DNA of 64,000 nucleotides from Taenia hydatigena (GCA_036345935.2 JADWOT020001403.1:1-64000), one strand, 5' to 3'. Shown: positions 39,263 to 53,500, numbered from the stretch's first letter. The notes: generated by a model not told the origin, from the letters alone. Numbers and translations are program-made.

Positions 39263-39921
39263 TTCTCTTTACAATGCGTAATGCAGTCTTTGAGTCTTCC
39301 ATACCGTTATAGTTCTCAACCAATTGTGGACAACAATACCTAATGCTAACAACAAAGAGTTTATATAAAAATAAGGAAAACAAGGAGAGGAAGTACCTTT
39401 TAATGTACACCGCTTCACCCTTTCAACAGGCTAGTAGTTCAGAGATGATTTACTAACGCTCACGGTTTTCAAGAAGTTTCTCCGAAACATCCCCTAGTTA
39501 TGTCGAATTCTGTCGAGTAGATGGGTCTTAGCTATCACTAAATCCCTGTGAACATCTGCGCCTGTAGTTTGTCTCGAACGCAGCTATGCATACAAGCCGT
39601 AGTCGCTTAGACAAGAAGTGCTCCAGCATTGTGAGGTGACAAGTGTGTGGACGATTCAGTGATAAACAGAAGTATTTTGCTCAGTTATTGCGGCGGAATA
39701 TATCATTTAGCATCATAAAGTATTCACGCAGTCGAACAACCGTTCAGAAAACCACCTTACGCGCGCACGAAAGAGGTGTAGGAACAAGATGTGAAAGCTA
39801 CTTTTAATGACGCCGTGGCAGTGGTTAAGGCTGCGTTTGCCATAGATGCCTTGTGAAGCAGGCGCTCTAGCCGAAGACGACGAGCAAGGGGGATGAGTGG
39901 TGGTTCGCTAAGTGATCCTGA

Positions 39922-40410
39922 CTTTGCGCATTATTAGCCAGATCCCATGTGCCGCTTTCTTTTCTTGGCGAAAATAGCGATTGTTCGTCCCTAAACCGCA
40001 AGGCTCATTCGCCGCGGCCCAGAATATGGGCGCTTTCGACCAAGAAATATTACATTGGCCTCTGCTCTACTTGTCCGGCGGGCTATATTTGCACCACGGA
40101 AGTCTTTTCGATTCCCACAACTTTGTGCAGAAGTAAACCAAATTGGATACCATGCTGATCCTAAGCCTGTCACTTGCACGAATTTTTCGGTTATTGTTTA
40201 CTAAATTGCCCAGTCAACAAAATCAGAAGCAAAGGCGATAAACACATCACTGCTTTTGAAAGCGTGAAAGCTATGGTCATTTTCGTCGTCTTTTTCTGGT
40301 ACAAAAGTTTACTTTTGACTGTGCTTTGTTCTTGCCCAAATCACGTCCCACCGCTCCCATTTCATCACATTGGGTCAGCTAATGAATCTTTTCGGTCGCC
40401 AACTCATTAA
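39922..40410 (+). pseudogene. Cysteine-rich CPAGY-type module plus hydrophobic segment, right-arm copy
   Basis: One frame runs from 39922 to a stop at 40408, broken only by TGA (40159) and TAA (40165). Its first half has C-x2-CPAGYIC, then a Pro-Thr-Thr-x-Cys and a Pro-Cys, like the CPAGYYC modules of extracellular cysteine-rich and ephrin-receptor-like repeats. The second half continues with GYCLLNCP and a hydrophobic run around MVIFVVFFW that could have spanned a membrane. The left arm has a further stop (TAG against TGG at 40027). The two halves share a frame, which suggests one dead gene. The family assignment rests on the CPAGY motif alone and is uncertain. Confidence 0.32.
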
Positions 40411-40647
40411 TATGGCGATGAGTGGAGAGGTGATGGAGTGACCAAGGCCCTCATGGAATTATGAGGGACATTTCACCCCATTCGACTTACTCCCTGTCCA
40501 TTGAAAGTGCTTGTAATAATTATTATCTAACAGGACGCGATAGACCTTAGGGTGACTGACAAACCCTCTCTACGGAAGTGTGAAGGTCTCACTAGATGGA
40601 TAACGCAGTCATAATCATAATCTGTACATCATTTCTTCAGAAGCCTG

Positions 40648-43600
40648 TAGTGTATCAACATTTATGGTGTGCCTTTGCATTGCTTTAGACAATAAGTAAG
40701 TATTAACGTACCTTGCTGTTACTAGTCAGATTCGATCCTAATTGGCAAAAATTTTTTAAATAAAGCGACTCGACGCTGATAATGCGGATGTATTAATTTG
40801 CGTTAATGTCCCACGGTGGGTACATTTCAAGCAGCTGCACGCGAGCTTAATAAAAAATACTATGGCAGGAACACTGTCATCACCCTCCGTGAAATCGCAC
40901 TTTTACGCGAAACTGCATTAAGCAGTTAATGAGTTCCCTTACAGCCGAGACGATTGGAAGGCATCTTTAGGGATGTCGAGGCGGATGTCAGTGCCCAATT
41001 CCCACGCAAATACCTGCCTCTAGCGTAGCAGCAAAGCAATGATGGTGATAAGGAATAATGTGGGGACGTGTGTCTCTTCCAATTAGTTGCTACTGAATAT
41101 CTGTCTGACTACTGCAATCATCGTTCGCCTCGACCTGCCGACCGTTGAATGCAGACTAGACGACAGGTGATCTTCTGATGGTACGAAAGAACCAACTGTG
41201 TGGTAGCGGTTCCACTGTGGGTAATAGGCAAGGCGCAGCGCATCTCCTTGTTCCACGCACTTACATTCATGGGCCAAGCGCTTGTCACGCATTTTTGACC
41301 AAGCAGTTAGATAACTGGCTTCGCTTTTGACTCGACTACTTCGTGTTTATGAGCAGCCAGGTGGAAATTTAAAAGAGACTTTGCTTAAAGTAAAAATATT
41401 TCACACAGCAAGAATATGCTCTCACAAGCCTTTATTGGGAAATAGCATGAAAATTTAAAAAGCCGTGTAATCTGCAGCATATCTGAGAATGCTCAATAAC
41501 CCCTACTTTAGCCTTCAATGTGATCCATCATTCTGAGGCATCGCTGATATCGGCACTTCCAAATACAGAAGAATAGAGCTACGTGATGCGACGCATTCAA
41601 AGTTTATTGAAAGCTATAAAAATCCTGGAATAAAAGAATTGCTTCCTTTACCTGTATTACTTTAAGTGTGCAGAAACTCACAAGCGCTTTGCACTGTGAC
41701 TATCTGGCCATAGCCCTAGTCCACATTGCCTTTGCGCTGCTCTGAGGATACTGCGATGCCTTGAATGAACATTTGCTTTTACGAGTCGTCTTTGGATCAT
41801 TCGTGTAAAGAATATCGTGAAATGCCGTTACAAATGTGAGTAAATGGATATCGAATACTATAATCAGGTGAAATCGGAAGGGTTAGCTGCAAGGTGAACA
41901 GAACCCGCCAACATTCACCAGTCATCAGCGCCTGATTATAACTGTAATCCCAGAACTATCCACCACAGTTATTTGTCAGGTGGGTGGTGCATGTCCAACA
42001 GGGCTCGATGCTTAACGCACATTGTGCGTTCTACCTAAGCATGTATACTTTGCTATATTCCAATTCATAATTTTAATTATCATGTTGAATAGACAACACA
42101 GAAGAGAAATTAGACTTCTTTCGCTTAAGAGCTTGCGCTGGCTGAGTTTCGCAGAGTTCACTCGACTGTGAATCGCGTATTACTTCGAAGCTCCACTGCA
42201 TGCACATTGACCAAGATTGCGAGATAATGTCAAACGAATTTGAGGCACTTGACAGTTATTCAAATAAATTAATTTGCTACACTTCACTATTTGCCTAAAT
42301 TCCATCCCCTGTTGCGGGTACTTGTTTGTCCTTTTGCCGTAACTGGGCAAACTGACCTCTGGGCTATGCTAGCATCCGCAATTCTTTTTCCGTTTACCAA
42401 ACAAATGTATTCCCTTCATGTGTTATATCTTCTTTCGTCTCGGAGGAAGCTTTGGGTGCCATGATTTCGTTAATTGATTAGACGATCCATTTATGGCCCT
42501 AGCTTGGTAGCTTATCTAACATTTAATGATTAAATTGTAAGCTGAAATTCAGTTGGCAAAGGAGTAAATAAGATATGAATTTATTTATCGTGTTTTTCAT
42601 TGTGTAAATATCCACCGAGGGCATATCCGGACTAGACCGCAAACGCGTTTGAGCAGAAGAGAATAATTGCTGGTCACAACAAATGCGTTTAAAAACAACA
42701 TAGCTTTTTGTGCAAAAAACTAAGCGCAAAATACTTGCACTGCTTTAATTTCGATTGGGCAAAATGTCTGACATTAAACTTTTCTACATAGACAATAAAA
42801 ATCAACATTCACAAACACGTTAGTTCCTAAGCAAGCAACAATTTTAGCAAAGTAAAAGCAACGCCATTTTGATGCTGTAATGTCGAACGATTTTCAAAAC
42901 TAGAGGCTGTTGTCATTTAAAATGTTCAATCGTTCCGCTGCGTCACATATGTGCGGCACAAATCGTTCATTAGGCAAGGACGACCTGTTGTGCCAACTTG
43001 AACCTCGGACGCATCAAATGAGATCAAAATAGGCAAGCAAGGAAGTGATAAGTATCTTATAATAATGACAGTAATTCGAACCCGAATTGCGGTTTGATGG
43101 CCGTGGACTAGTCACCGGAAGACACTCCTCGGTAGCTGAATGCGAGATCACCTATGACAAAGTGGTGGACTAATGTCAGCGCACACACGCTCCTCGAAAA
43201 AAATTAGCCAAATTCGACCACCTATTTTCTGTGCATTCAGCCAGGCATTTTATTTGGGTGTGGTATGCTCAGGACTGTTAATGGCATAATAGGTAGATCC
43301 ATGGCGTACATCAAAGAGAAGGGATCGATATGAGTGATGTGGATGCATGGAATGTTCATGGCGTGGCATGTCATTCATCAGCGTGGGGTCACAACCATTA
43401 ACATTAACACATCGGCGAATAGACGGAAAGGCCATAGCTACTGTCTATAACAAATTAGTAAGTCCTCTACGGCACAAATGTGTGACATGCAAGCTGGAGT
43501 GAGCAGTTAGAGCATAATATATAGTGCTGGTAGAGTACGCGCCAATTATGGGTTGCAACCAAAGCGAATTTGTTAAAACATGGCATAAAAAGCAAGGTAC

Positions 43601-44349
43601 AGTCTTTTTCTCTACGAAGATCACCTTTACTCTGTGGGATCCTGCTGGCACTCTAGATATCTGGCATATCTCAGTGAAATTGTCTACTTCCTCCACCACG
43701 GACTCATTATTGACCTGGCACTTTAATCGTACAATCCCATATAAGAGACTAACAGGTAAGCCAATTTGACGAATGCACTTGGGTTCGTGTCGACTGTGGA
43801 TGCTGACTGAGATGGTTAAACCGGCTGCGGTAGTCCGTTTGGAGGACATACTTGGAATGTCTTGTCCCTCTCACATTGAGTGAAACCTTTGTTAACCTAA
43901 TAAGTAGTTCAAGCCTTTGAAAAATCATGAAAACTATGCAGCATAGTCTGAATTCTTTGCTTTTAAGGCTGGAATTTCATCATTTCGTCCCAATCGCGAT
44001 TCTTGATTCGCATGCCTTTATGCTAATTTAGCCATTCAATCACTTCTTCTGTTTGTCTTACTCATCAAAACATAGCAGGAGTACCAAAATTAGCTATTAT
44101 GCACGCAGTGTGTCCACCTTGCTTTTATTAAAATAAAGGTCTACTAATGCGGAAAGAAGGCGGCAGCGCGACCTCCCATTCAGTCATGTTCTTTACTTAC
44201 CTTCTCTGTGGATTCGCTGCAAAGTCATAGCTGGTTTCTTTGAGTAACAGAGAAGTTGAATGTCTGCTGGTCTAAACTTCTAGTCGTGCCATTAAGAAAA
44301 AACTGCAATCTACAGAAAGGCAAATGATTTTGCATATAAATACGAACTC
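40648..44349. other. Right flank, no gene recognised
   Basis: A 134-codon minus-strand frame (43445-43849) overlaps an 81-codon plus-strand frame (43524-43769). Neither has splice or family support, and such lengths occur by chance. No RNA genes were recognised. Confidence 0.5.
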
Positions 44350-44575
44350 GTGCTTCCCAGCGACCACCTCACAGCTTTTACAGCATAGGCTGGATTCAGG
44401 TAACTGTCATCAGTTCAATAAACCCATAAGTTATTCGTTTGCTAATGTTAATTTTACTTAATGCATCTCTGACGCAAGGCAACATGACCGATCGTCCTTG
44501 CCAAATAAATGACACTTGTCACATGTATGTGACGCAACTGTGTAATCGTCTATTTTAAGCAACAACAATCGCTGA
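44350..44575 (+). repeat. Dispersed repeat family R2, copy 1
   Basis: Similar to 60785-61010. Shared landmarks in the same order are CCCAGCGAC, AGGTAACTG, TTAATGCATCT, GATGACCGATCGTCC (ATGACCGATCGTCC here), TGACAC, a gTGACG element and ATTTTAAG. Divergence is high but collinearity extends over about 225 bp. No coding capacity is seen. It may be an old retroelement end or a SINE-like unit. Confidence 0.6.
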
Positions 44576-47500
44576 TTTGAAAAGCGACCAAAGCAATTAC
44601 AATAGTCAGCAGGCATCGCCTCAACCCGAATGATAACATTTGGTGTCTAGAAGCTAATGCTTTTGCAAACGTGGACTTGCTTTGACCGCAAAACACAAAG
44701 TCAAACCGAAAGCATGGTGAGGTTCCATTTGGAATGGTTTCATGAAATGACCATCAAGACTCTGATCCTTTTTGTTGTGCCATCTTGATTTTATTTCCTT
44801 TAATTTTCAGAAGGCTAGAGATATCAAAACGGAATTCAAAAATCCGAACACAGTGTCCACACGTAATGGATTTGGTAAGGCTGGTGTCGATTTGATATTA
44901 AAAAATAGAATTAGTGCTATTTTAAGCGTGGTCTCAGTACTGGTCTCGTAATTCGTCGCGGTAAAGAGTGATGTGAGCGTTTTGATAGGGTTGTCAGAGT
45001 AAAGTATCTTGGGTTTTATTCAGGGTGATATACCGCATTGCGTGGGCGAATTTACCAGTGCCAACACACTATCGTTTGAATCCACAGAAATCAGCCGTTG
45101 TCCATCCATACTCTGTCACTGTCTGATCCGATTTTTAATATCTTCTATTCACGCAAATGAGTTACACGCATTCGTTCACTCATGTGCTATGACAGTGCTC
45201 AGGCTGCGCTGCGACTAAGCTCATTGGCAAAGAGACTTTCTCTCAGACAGAGTAGTTGGCTTCGCCACCTAATACCAATTACAATTCTCTATGTCCAGGC
45301 GTGTCCCATAACCTTAAAGGCGTATAGCCTTTACAAAATATAAAGCTTATTCGCGAAATGTGGCAGCTGGGTTAATGTACTTAACAAATATCGTAGGCAC
45401 CGCCAGAGACGCCATGCTTACAATGTAACTTGATCCGAGAAACTGTTACCTTGCCTGTCAGCATCTGTGGCTTTCATCTTTTGGATAATTTGAGATAATT
45501 TGAGATAATTTGCTCGCTGTAGGCAAGAGAAAAATGCACAAAAAGACTTACATGGGCTGAATGGTCCGCTTCATTCTTTTGCAACCGTTTTCAGGACATT
45601 ACTATAGTCGTGTAATATATAAGAACAAGACCTATCCATCAAGAGCAAAAATAGTTGCAGCATCCCTCTCTTCCAGCACTATCTGGTTAAAGCCGTCGCG
45701 CATTCAACAAGTTAATGGTGTATGAAGTATAAAATCTGATGCGACAATTTAGTGCGAGTAGTGCGTAGAACCATATTAAGCGTACAAACGTAATGCCGGC
45801 CTCTCCCAAATGTCTATTAGTGGATTAAGTCATCGTGATGAGGTAAATTAGCGTTGTAGGAATGTTAAATTTCCTAATATTAAACAACAGCTGCTGATTT
45901 AAACATCAGAAAGCTAAAATGAGGTGTCACATAAGTTTTAGCGCAGATAAAGCTAGTGTCATCAGCATACTGAACCCTAGCCACGAAAAGTAAAACTTGC
46001 TGTGCAGTCGATGTGGACTGTGCAAATTTCGAGAGGATGGTGACAGAGATGTACTGGGTCGCTTCCTAATGAATCCCTAATCTTCCGAACTTTACTCTAC
46101 TCAGATCTCGAAATTGATGGATCCTGGCAATTTCGCCTACCAATTATTGCATTTGAAGCAGCAGTCATTAGTCGGAAACTCACATTACCTCGTCCGGATC
46201 TTGGCGATCCCTGAGTTATCTAAATTTATGCCAGAATAGGAACAAATGCAAACAAATGGGATCCTTGAGTAGTATCAGCTATTTTGTCCCACCGCATGCT
46301 TCGTGGATTTTTAAATGGCCGTCTGTCATCGTTTGGTCATAGAAGCGAAAAACAGAACTTGCGAGCCATGCATATATTTATTTCCTAGGAAGCGCTATAA
46401 AGTGGGTGTTTCTAAATTATGTAATATTATTAATAAAAAATGAAATCTTGTAGCCTGTCGATGTGCGAATTGGGAATGAGAAGTAGCTAAGCTGACAATT
46501 TTGACGTCGCATGCATTGCTGACTATGGAGAAATACACATTTGTCAAATCAATTTCTTTTGCATCCTTCCGTTCAGCCTTTGTCCACACATTTTATGATC
46601 TAGTGTCTCTACACGACCTTCCAACCCCTTCCCACGCAAAACGGTGAACATAAACGTCTAATAAGGTACATTGTGCTTTGACACTGCAACACGTTATGAA
46701 GCAGACCTCCGAGCCCACGGTCTTCGTCAACCATCGATTGACTATCTGTAAGACTGGTATGAACGAACTATTGGCATTTGTAGCACCAAGGGGCAGCATC
46801 CATCATGCATACTTTCACCTCAATGGAATCCGTGTCTGCTGTTGCCTTGAAGCTGCCTTTCGGTAGTGGTTGTTCTCAGCATGATAGGTGGGATGCGTTC
46901 TGCTGTTTGCCTGGCAGTTCGCTCATCTTTTTGAAGGTGTGAAGATGGTGCACGACGGAATCAACATTTACGTCTCAGCCGCAAATGCCCGTAGGGCTGC
47001 ATTGCGGCTTTACTAATAGTCGCTTTGGGAGGGTCTACCAGGCTTGTGTTAACGCAGGCCGAGCTGAGTTATATAATAGCAATGTCCAAGTTGGCAGTAT
47101 ATTTGGTGACTCAGATTGACATAAATATGAACTATTGTGCATTTTTGACAATCATTCTACTAGGTGTAAAGCTCATGTCTATGTGGTTTATGCAGTCTAC
47201 ATCCAAGTGGAGATTATAACTCCTACTGGCGATTATTTTGAATAAGCTTCTTCAGACTGGATCTGTGTTTGGACGTGCACATTAATTTTCCGCTCTTATT
47301 CACCAACGCACAGGGTGGAATGGCAAAGTTGATTTAAACTCCAAAAAGTTGGCGGTGTACGCTTATGTGGGTTCGTATGTGCATATGCCGGTGATAGTGC
47401 CTTGATGTTTTGTTATAATTCTGACTAGGTTAATCTAGCACGAGCCTACGCAGGTTAACATTTTCATGAGCGTAGCGGGATAAAGGCATATTTTGAAGCT

Positions 47501-50500
47501 AAATTGGGAGGAGGCGAAGTAATTATCCACCCAGGCTCGGTTTTGCCTGCTGGCAAGGGGTCTTAACGACTACAGATTAACGGCATTGCTACACTGCAAT
47601 AAATAATGCTGAGGAATTCTGTAGGCCCTACAAAGTATCTGGCCGTCTCGTCTGATTTTGAGCTTCATGAGGACATAAACAATGATGTGACTCTAATCTT
47701 TGCCATCCTTTTGTGCAACACACTACAAACGGCCGTATGACTGGCATCAGTAAACAAGACATGGCTAGTAAGGCGTTTACTTTGGTTGCCTAAACTTAAG
47801 ACCTTGTATCACAATTTGTCCAACAGGCGAGGATAAGCATCCCATCATTGACCGCAAGGGTGCATATTCGTGGGTGCGTGTATGTGTGCATTTAACTTGC
47901 TTTCATGTTAGCAGTATGTGTGTCTGCTTTGTGCACTACCTGTGCATCACCTGAATACGCCTGGATGTAATGTTATATCAAATTGAGTAGGTATGCAATT
48001 GTATGTATGCGTGAATATTAACTATGTTGTTATAGCTGATTGCACATTAATGCGTGAATATTAAAGAGAAGGTGACGTTTACCTTGCATCGTGCATTTAT
48101 ATTGCATTCATGCTTAGTTGCATTCTGTATCATAAAAATACGAGTCTATTCATATGTGCTCGCGATGGTGATGCTGAAGTATGAACTAGTACACTGGTTG
48201 AAAGCAGAAGACAGGCATGGGTAGGAAACGGAAGGAAGATGCAGATACTGCTGAAACCTACGGGAGCATAGAGGTCACTTCCACATGTATAGGGTGCCCA
48301 ACGAAGAAAAGCGTGAGCGCTTTTCCATCGTTCATCTACAAAACCAGTTCGTCCACAGGGGACCCGTTACACAAAGTGCTTGCAGCCCTATGACCTATAA
48401 TTACGAAAATAAGAAGGTTGCATTTTGCTTCGTAACTATGGGAAGAAACAGTGTTGCGCATTTCAGGGTGCCTGCATTTGTCAGAACGAGCTGAATATGT
48501 GCTATCGGTCAAAGGGGGGACGGGAACACAAACATGGTTGCATATGATACAAGTAAAAAGGTCTTTAGAGAGTTCTTCATCAAACAGCACCATCTGTTGC
48601 ACATGCTTATTGGATAATTGACGTCAAGATTAACCTTTCAAAACTGACGGTTCCGCGTTTTTTGAGTAACATCAGTACCGGTGGAGAGTCAGGGGCTCAT
48701 GTGTTTTGCATCACTTTTCTACAGGCGCGTAATCGCGCGGATTGGCAGGATTACCTAGGTGCTATAGCCTTCATGCGTAAATGCTTCCCAAGTTATGTCC
48801 TTAGTCAACCAAATCTCTTCTTACACCGACCCAGCGCACCACCAATTCTGAGAGGACGGAGATGCTCTATTGGTTGCAGTGCCAAAGAGATCTAGTTTAC
48901 CCTCCACAAAAGTTACCCTCCATCAAAATTATTGCTAAATAGAGTGTGATGGGAGGGAGACGTGTGCTGTGGTGTTGTGGATGCCTGACGATCCTAAAAC
49001 ATGCCCTACGGCAAGTTGGTCACAGCTACCTCTAACTATGGTACTTACTCTCATCTTTAGCTCCTCCGCATGCTATCAGAATCAACCTCTTTCACATCCC
49101 CATTATGCAGGTGTCCATGCAACCGATTTGACGGCAAGTGAATTGCATGCGTAAGTGATTGATTCTAGTTGTGAGCGTATCAAATGAATTAGTTGTGCGG
49201 CCTTGTCACACACCAAGCAATCTCTCCCATTCCTTCAATCTACAACAGGATTGACAAGGCGAACGGAAATCGGGACATTTTGTCCCCCACGGACATCGGA
49301 TGACATCTAACTCTGTCCTGGATTGTAGGCGTATAGGTAAGTGCTCAGACTCCGTATTCCCCTCCGACCGTACTTTTGTTCATTTTTTACTGTTGTAATC
49401 TTTCTGCTGGTGTCTAAGTTCGACAAATAGCGCTTTGTGTGAATAATGCGGGTTCTCCAATCACTGCTTTTATGTGCGTTCATCTTGGGGGCACGGCGTC
49501 TGGATTTAACTCTAATCTACTACCTACAAATGCTCATCGGAAGGAGTGAATCCACACCTGACTAGGCTAGGCGATTTAATATCTCTGTGTTGTTCCATTG
49601 TATTTCCGAATTTCAAGAATACTGACAAAGGGAACGAATTGAGTAAGCATATGATTTGCAAGGACTTCTGAATTGGAGGAGCGGTAATGCTTCTGTCAGT
49701 GACGCAGGGGCCCACTGAGAACGCCTTCATGAGAGCTAATGCATGCATGCATTTTAACGCTATCGTGGTTATCTATGTAGCAAATTGTCCTGGCCCCAGG
49801 TGATGGCATGGAGGAATGTTGCACATGGTAAAATTAACCTAAAAGAGGGAAAGTATAGGCAGAAAACAATTTCAACATATACCTCGCTTTATGAGCCCTT
49901 TATCAGTTTGCCCTCTAGCACAACAGTGCTTTGATGGGAAAGTTTATTAGGTAGAAATAACTGGTGCAAGGGACCCGCAAAAGAAGCTTCTAAAACTTTG
50001 CCGGTGAGCAAAATTCTCGTTTGGGCAGAAATGTTTCCGCAAGTGACTCTCATAATTGACTTGGTTTTTATGATCAAGCAGTACATATCGCATACCTTAA
50101 GCAAATTGTATTTTGAATGACCCGTCCTGATCAAGCAAAAAAATGCGTGAAAAGAAATGGCTGTTCATGGTAGATGGGAGCACTTTACTCCAAACCCCAA
50201 CGTTGTCGCATTTTCTTATGCATAACGATGCGATGGCTTTGGCTCTTCTAAAAACGACCAACTACATCTAACAAGCATCAGATATGCGTTCATGTGTCAA
50301 CCAATTTGCGCCAAACTGTGGGTTGGTAGGCATGGATGCCACAAAATGTGGAGCTAATCCGTCACCTCCAGGCAAAGCATCGTTTAAAACCAATGCTATT
50401 TACAGCCCCACTTAACTCCGCAAGACTGGGTTCGTCTATCAAAATTCGTCAAACTCTTGTATACAAATGCGATCTCTTGATTTCACCTGGCCTCCAGCAG

Positions 50501-53500
50501 AGACAAGTAGGCGGCATCATCAGCACTGCCTCCAATGCTATTCTCAACTCGCGACAGCGTTTATGCTGCCTACTGATGAAATTTCGGTAAGATGTAGTTG
50601 TTCGGACTATTGGTAAAATGCAATGACAAAGTTGCATTTTGGCATTGCATATAAAGTACCCTCTCTCATGGTGCTCCAAGAGGCGCAGATTCTTTGCACT
50701 CAATTGCTAGTACAGGCTATATAACCAGCTGGTGTTACAGCTGATTTGAAATGATGCGTGCATTTCTTTCAAGAGACGCATAAAACGGAATTCACCTAGA
50801 AGAGCTGAAGAAGGGCGACAAAAACAAATCATTGGAAGCTACCTACATAGAAAAAGAACTTTATTTTGGCTGAATAACAAGTCTTAACCATCTCTGCGGT
50901 GGAATTTTATCTAGCACACCTTCGAGTCATGTTGGGTGAATAAGTCTTGGTCGCATTTTATGTCTGGACCTTGTCAAGGGAGCCTGCGGGCCACTTTACA
51001 CCAATCACAGAATTTTAAAGTCTCAACAATGATTTAGCGATGCGGAGCAGATAGTTGTATTACAAGCATTACCTTCGCGTTCTTCACAGAACCTTTGATC
51101 TAAGGACGGAAAACTACGCCTGATGCTCTTAATTAATAATAATGCAAAAGTCGTATTTGGAATCAAAAGGATATCCCATCAGAAATCACTTGAATGTGTG
51201 TCAGGTGTTCAAAAGTGGTCTGTACGTTCATGGTGTACCTTGTCCTAGCAACTTACCGCAACCTGGAGACACGATGGCTACTTAATTTCTGCATTTATTG
51301 TCCATTAGGATGCAGCTGGTGAGATAGTTTGATTTAGCAAAATGAAAACAAAATTTGTTGCTAAGGGTGCTCTTCTTTAGGCTCTAATGGGTGGTAAAAG
51401 ACTTTGTTTTGGTATCTACGCGCAAAGATTTGAAACCCATTGATGTTGTGGACAGGTGTCCAGTTTCGCGAATCATTCTTAAATTGTTCCTGTGCAATGG
51501 AAAAGGAAAATAGGTGCTTAGGCGAAGAGACGCAAAAAAATATTTGTAAGAAAATGTTATTTTGTTCAAATGCGAATCGCAGACAAATTGCCTGTGAGTA
51601 GGAGCAACTGCTAGCAGTATTTTCGCCAGCTGAGGACCGTTCGGAGTTAGCCATCTCGTTAGGTTGTTAATCGCCATAGCAACCATTTACACAGCGAGTG
51701 TTGGATGTGGAAAAATCGTCTATGTTTGACTTGAGAGATGTGCATAAGGGAAAGTAGGCTCTTTATAATCTTTAATTAATCATGGCTTTTGCATTTTTGC
51801 ATCCACCAAAGAAAATTCAAAGGGAGTATATTAGTTTGTGTGGCTTTTGTAGTCAATAGAAACTTCCTGAAGTAATCTTAGCTAACTACAGACTTTAGTT
51901 GCATTTCTAAAAGCAAAATTCTCATCCAAGTCACTTTGCATTTGTTTTTATTTCAGCTACTGATGCCAAGAAAGAGTACTAGCTTTGTCTTTGATCTTGG
52001 AGAAGTGATACTTAAAGACTATGGAGGATGAACAGGGGTGGTGTCCGGCCCATTTTTGTGCTTTATAATCAAGAATAAGGCAGAAATCCACTTTAAATTC
52101 ATTGGTCTTTGTATAATTTTGATATTAGCCAACTTCATTGCGAACAGACATGGTTTGGACTCGTCTATTCATTGTAAGGGTGTATTACTAGAGCCTAATC
52201 TGTAGTCTCGAAGCCTCGTTCAGCAGCTTTCTTCTGTCATTAGGGCGAAGATGAAATGTCTTAGTTAGCAAGCCTAAATTGCTAAACTTCAAATGCTCTA
52301 ATCATTAAAACAGGAGAAGCAGGCTTGTCATTACCTAAAGCAAAAACAGTCTTTTGACGAATTTATTAACATTCCACTTATTTTAACTCACCGAAAGTCC
52401 AAAAAGTGCCACAGTCCACCTACGTAGGATGAGACAAAACCAACGTCAAAGACTTCCAGTTGATGAGACTATAAGAGAAGTCGTAGAAAACAGAAAATCT
52501 TTTTATTTATAAAGCCATTTTAAATTTTTCTGTCAACGAAAAGTGCTTTCTAGCAGTTACTTTTTCCTGTAGATATGGCACCAAAAATGTGCGCCAAAAA
52601 TCTCTCACAAAGAAAACCTTAGAAATGTGTTGTTAATCATATAGCTACCACTAATGAGATGCTTTGTTTAGACATTCAAAATTAGTGCTCTACATTTAGA
52701 ACGTCAGAAGACAAAGAAGAGGTGTGCGTTCTTCCTTCCTCACCACTGAATTGCTGTTCTTACAGAAAACCGTTTGCCCAAATGTCCTGATTTTTAAACA
52801 CCAAGATGCAAGCTCTGCTGGCTGGGCAATATTTTTGGAAACTAGTTAGAATTCGTTACTTCACTCTTCACTTCCGAAAACGACAAGTAGCATGACTATG
52901 CAAATTTTATGCTCTGCTTTATAGCGTTTTGGCATTAGAGGAAGATCTGCCTCTGGTCTTGAACGGCGCGGTAAGCATTTCATCTTTGCGTAACATTAAA
53001 TCGCAGTGCCATCAATGAGGTTTCGATAGTACAATTTAAAATCTGGAACTGGTTGTTACGACTTGACTTCGATGTTGCACAACTGGAGGTGCACTAGTCA
53101 CCCATTCGCATCGATCCACAAGAAGAATAACTGGGAGGTACAAATACTGCAGAATGATGCCTAAACCATTCGCAGAAGTCTACTTCCTTCACGAACGTTA
53201 ACAATCCATGTGCTGACATCTCATATTTACCAGAGCATTTAAAACGTAGCATCACTACTATTTACTACTTGTTTGAGGTAAATGCATTTTTGAGTACGCC
53301 TGCGCTACCATTATCCTGTGTTAAGATGGCATTAGAACTTGTAGGTTTCTAGAAGTTGGACACTTTTATAGCTTAAGTTTGTTGCATTCAGCACATTTTG
53401 AAAGGTGACACGTTCACATTCTTGGCAAGATCGAGGGAGACCAATGAGCACTTTATAACCGCAGCATTCCTGTAAATTCAACGCACTGGTGGCAACTCGC

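Larger units (their letters stand above)
27381..40647 (-). repeat. Right arm of the giant inverted repeat
   Basis: Reverse complement of 6705-19643, with no N gap. It is about 330 bp longer, mainly because of a 351 bp insertion at 38912-39262. The inner part (27.6-34.4 kb) is nearly identical to the left arm: in twelve paired open frames the translations do not differ. The outer part has 12 amino-acid differences in six paired frames covering about 1.66 kb. Confidence 0.97.

Noticed and set aside
6705..40647. Palindrome as a missed-adapter sequencing hairpin
   Set aside because: Such artefacts fold back without a long unique spacer and do not carry a 351 bp indel and a gap in only one arm; haplotype mis-joining is the remaining artefact explanation.
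6705..40647. Palindrome as one giant transposon with terminal inverted repeats
   Set aside because: No transposase-like gene, no target-site duplication visible at 6704/40648, and the arms contain decayed host genes.
43069..43082. TTCGAACC-type sequence like a tRNA T-loop
   Set aside because: No D-arm, anticodon arm or acceptor pairing could be found around it on either strand.
43445..43849. 134-codon minus-strand frame overlapping an 81-codon plus-strand frame
   Set aside because: Both strands are open over the same stretch and neither peptide shows known motifs.
48411..48537. Cysteine-rich 44-residue frame resembling a Kunitz domain tail
   Set aside because: The cysteine spacing does not fit the Kunitz pattern, and no start or splice site supports it.
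50336..50590. LIRHLQAKH reminiscent of a zinc-finger helix
   Set aside because: No C-x2-C pair lies in frame at the proper distance; joining the upstream cysteines would need a frameshift and gives C-x3-C.
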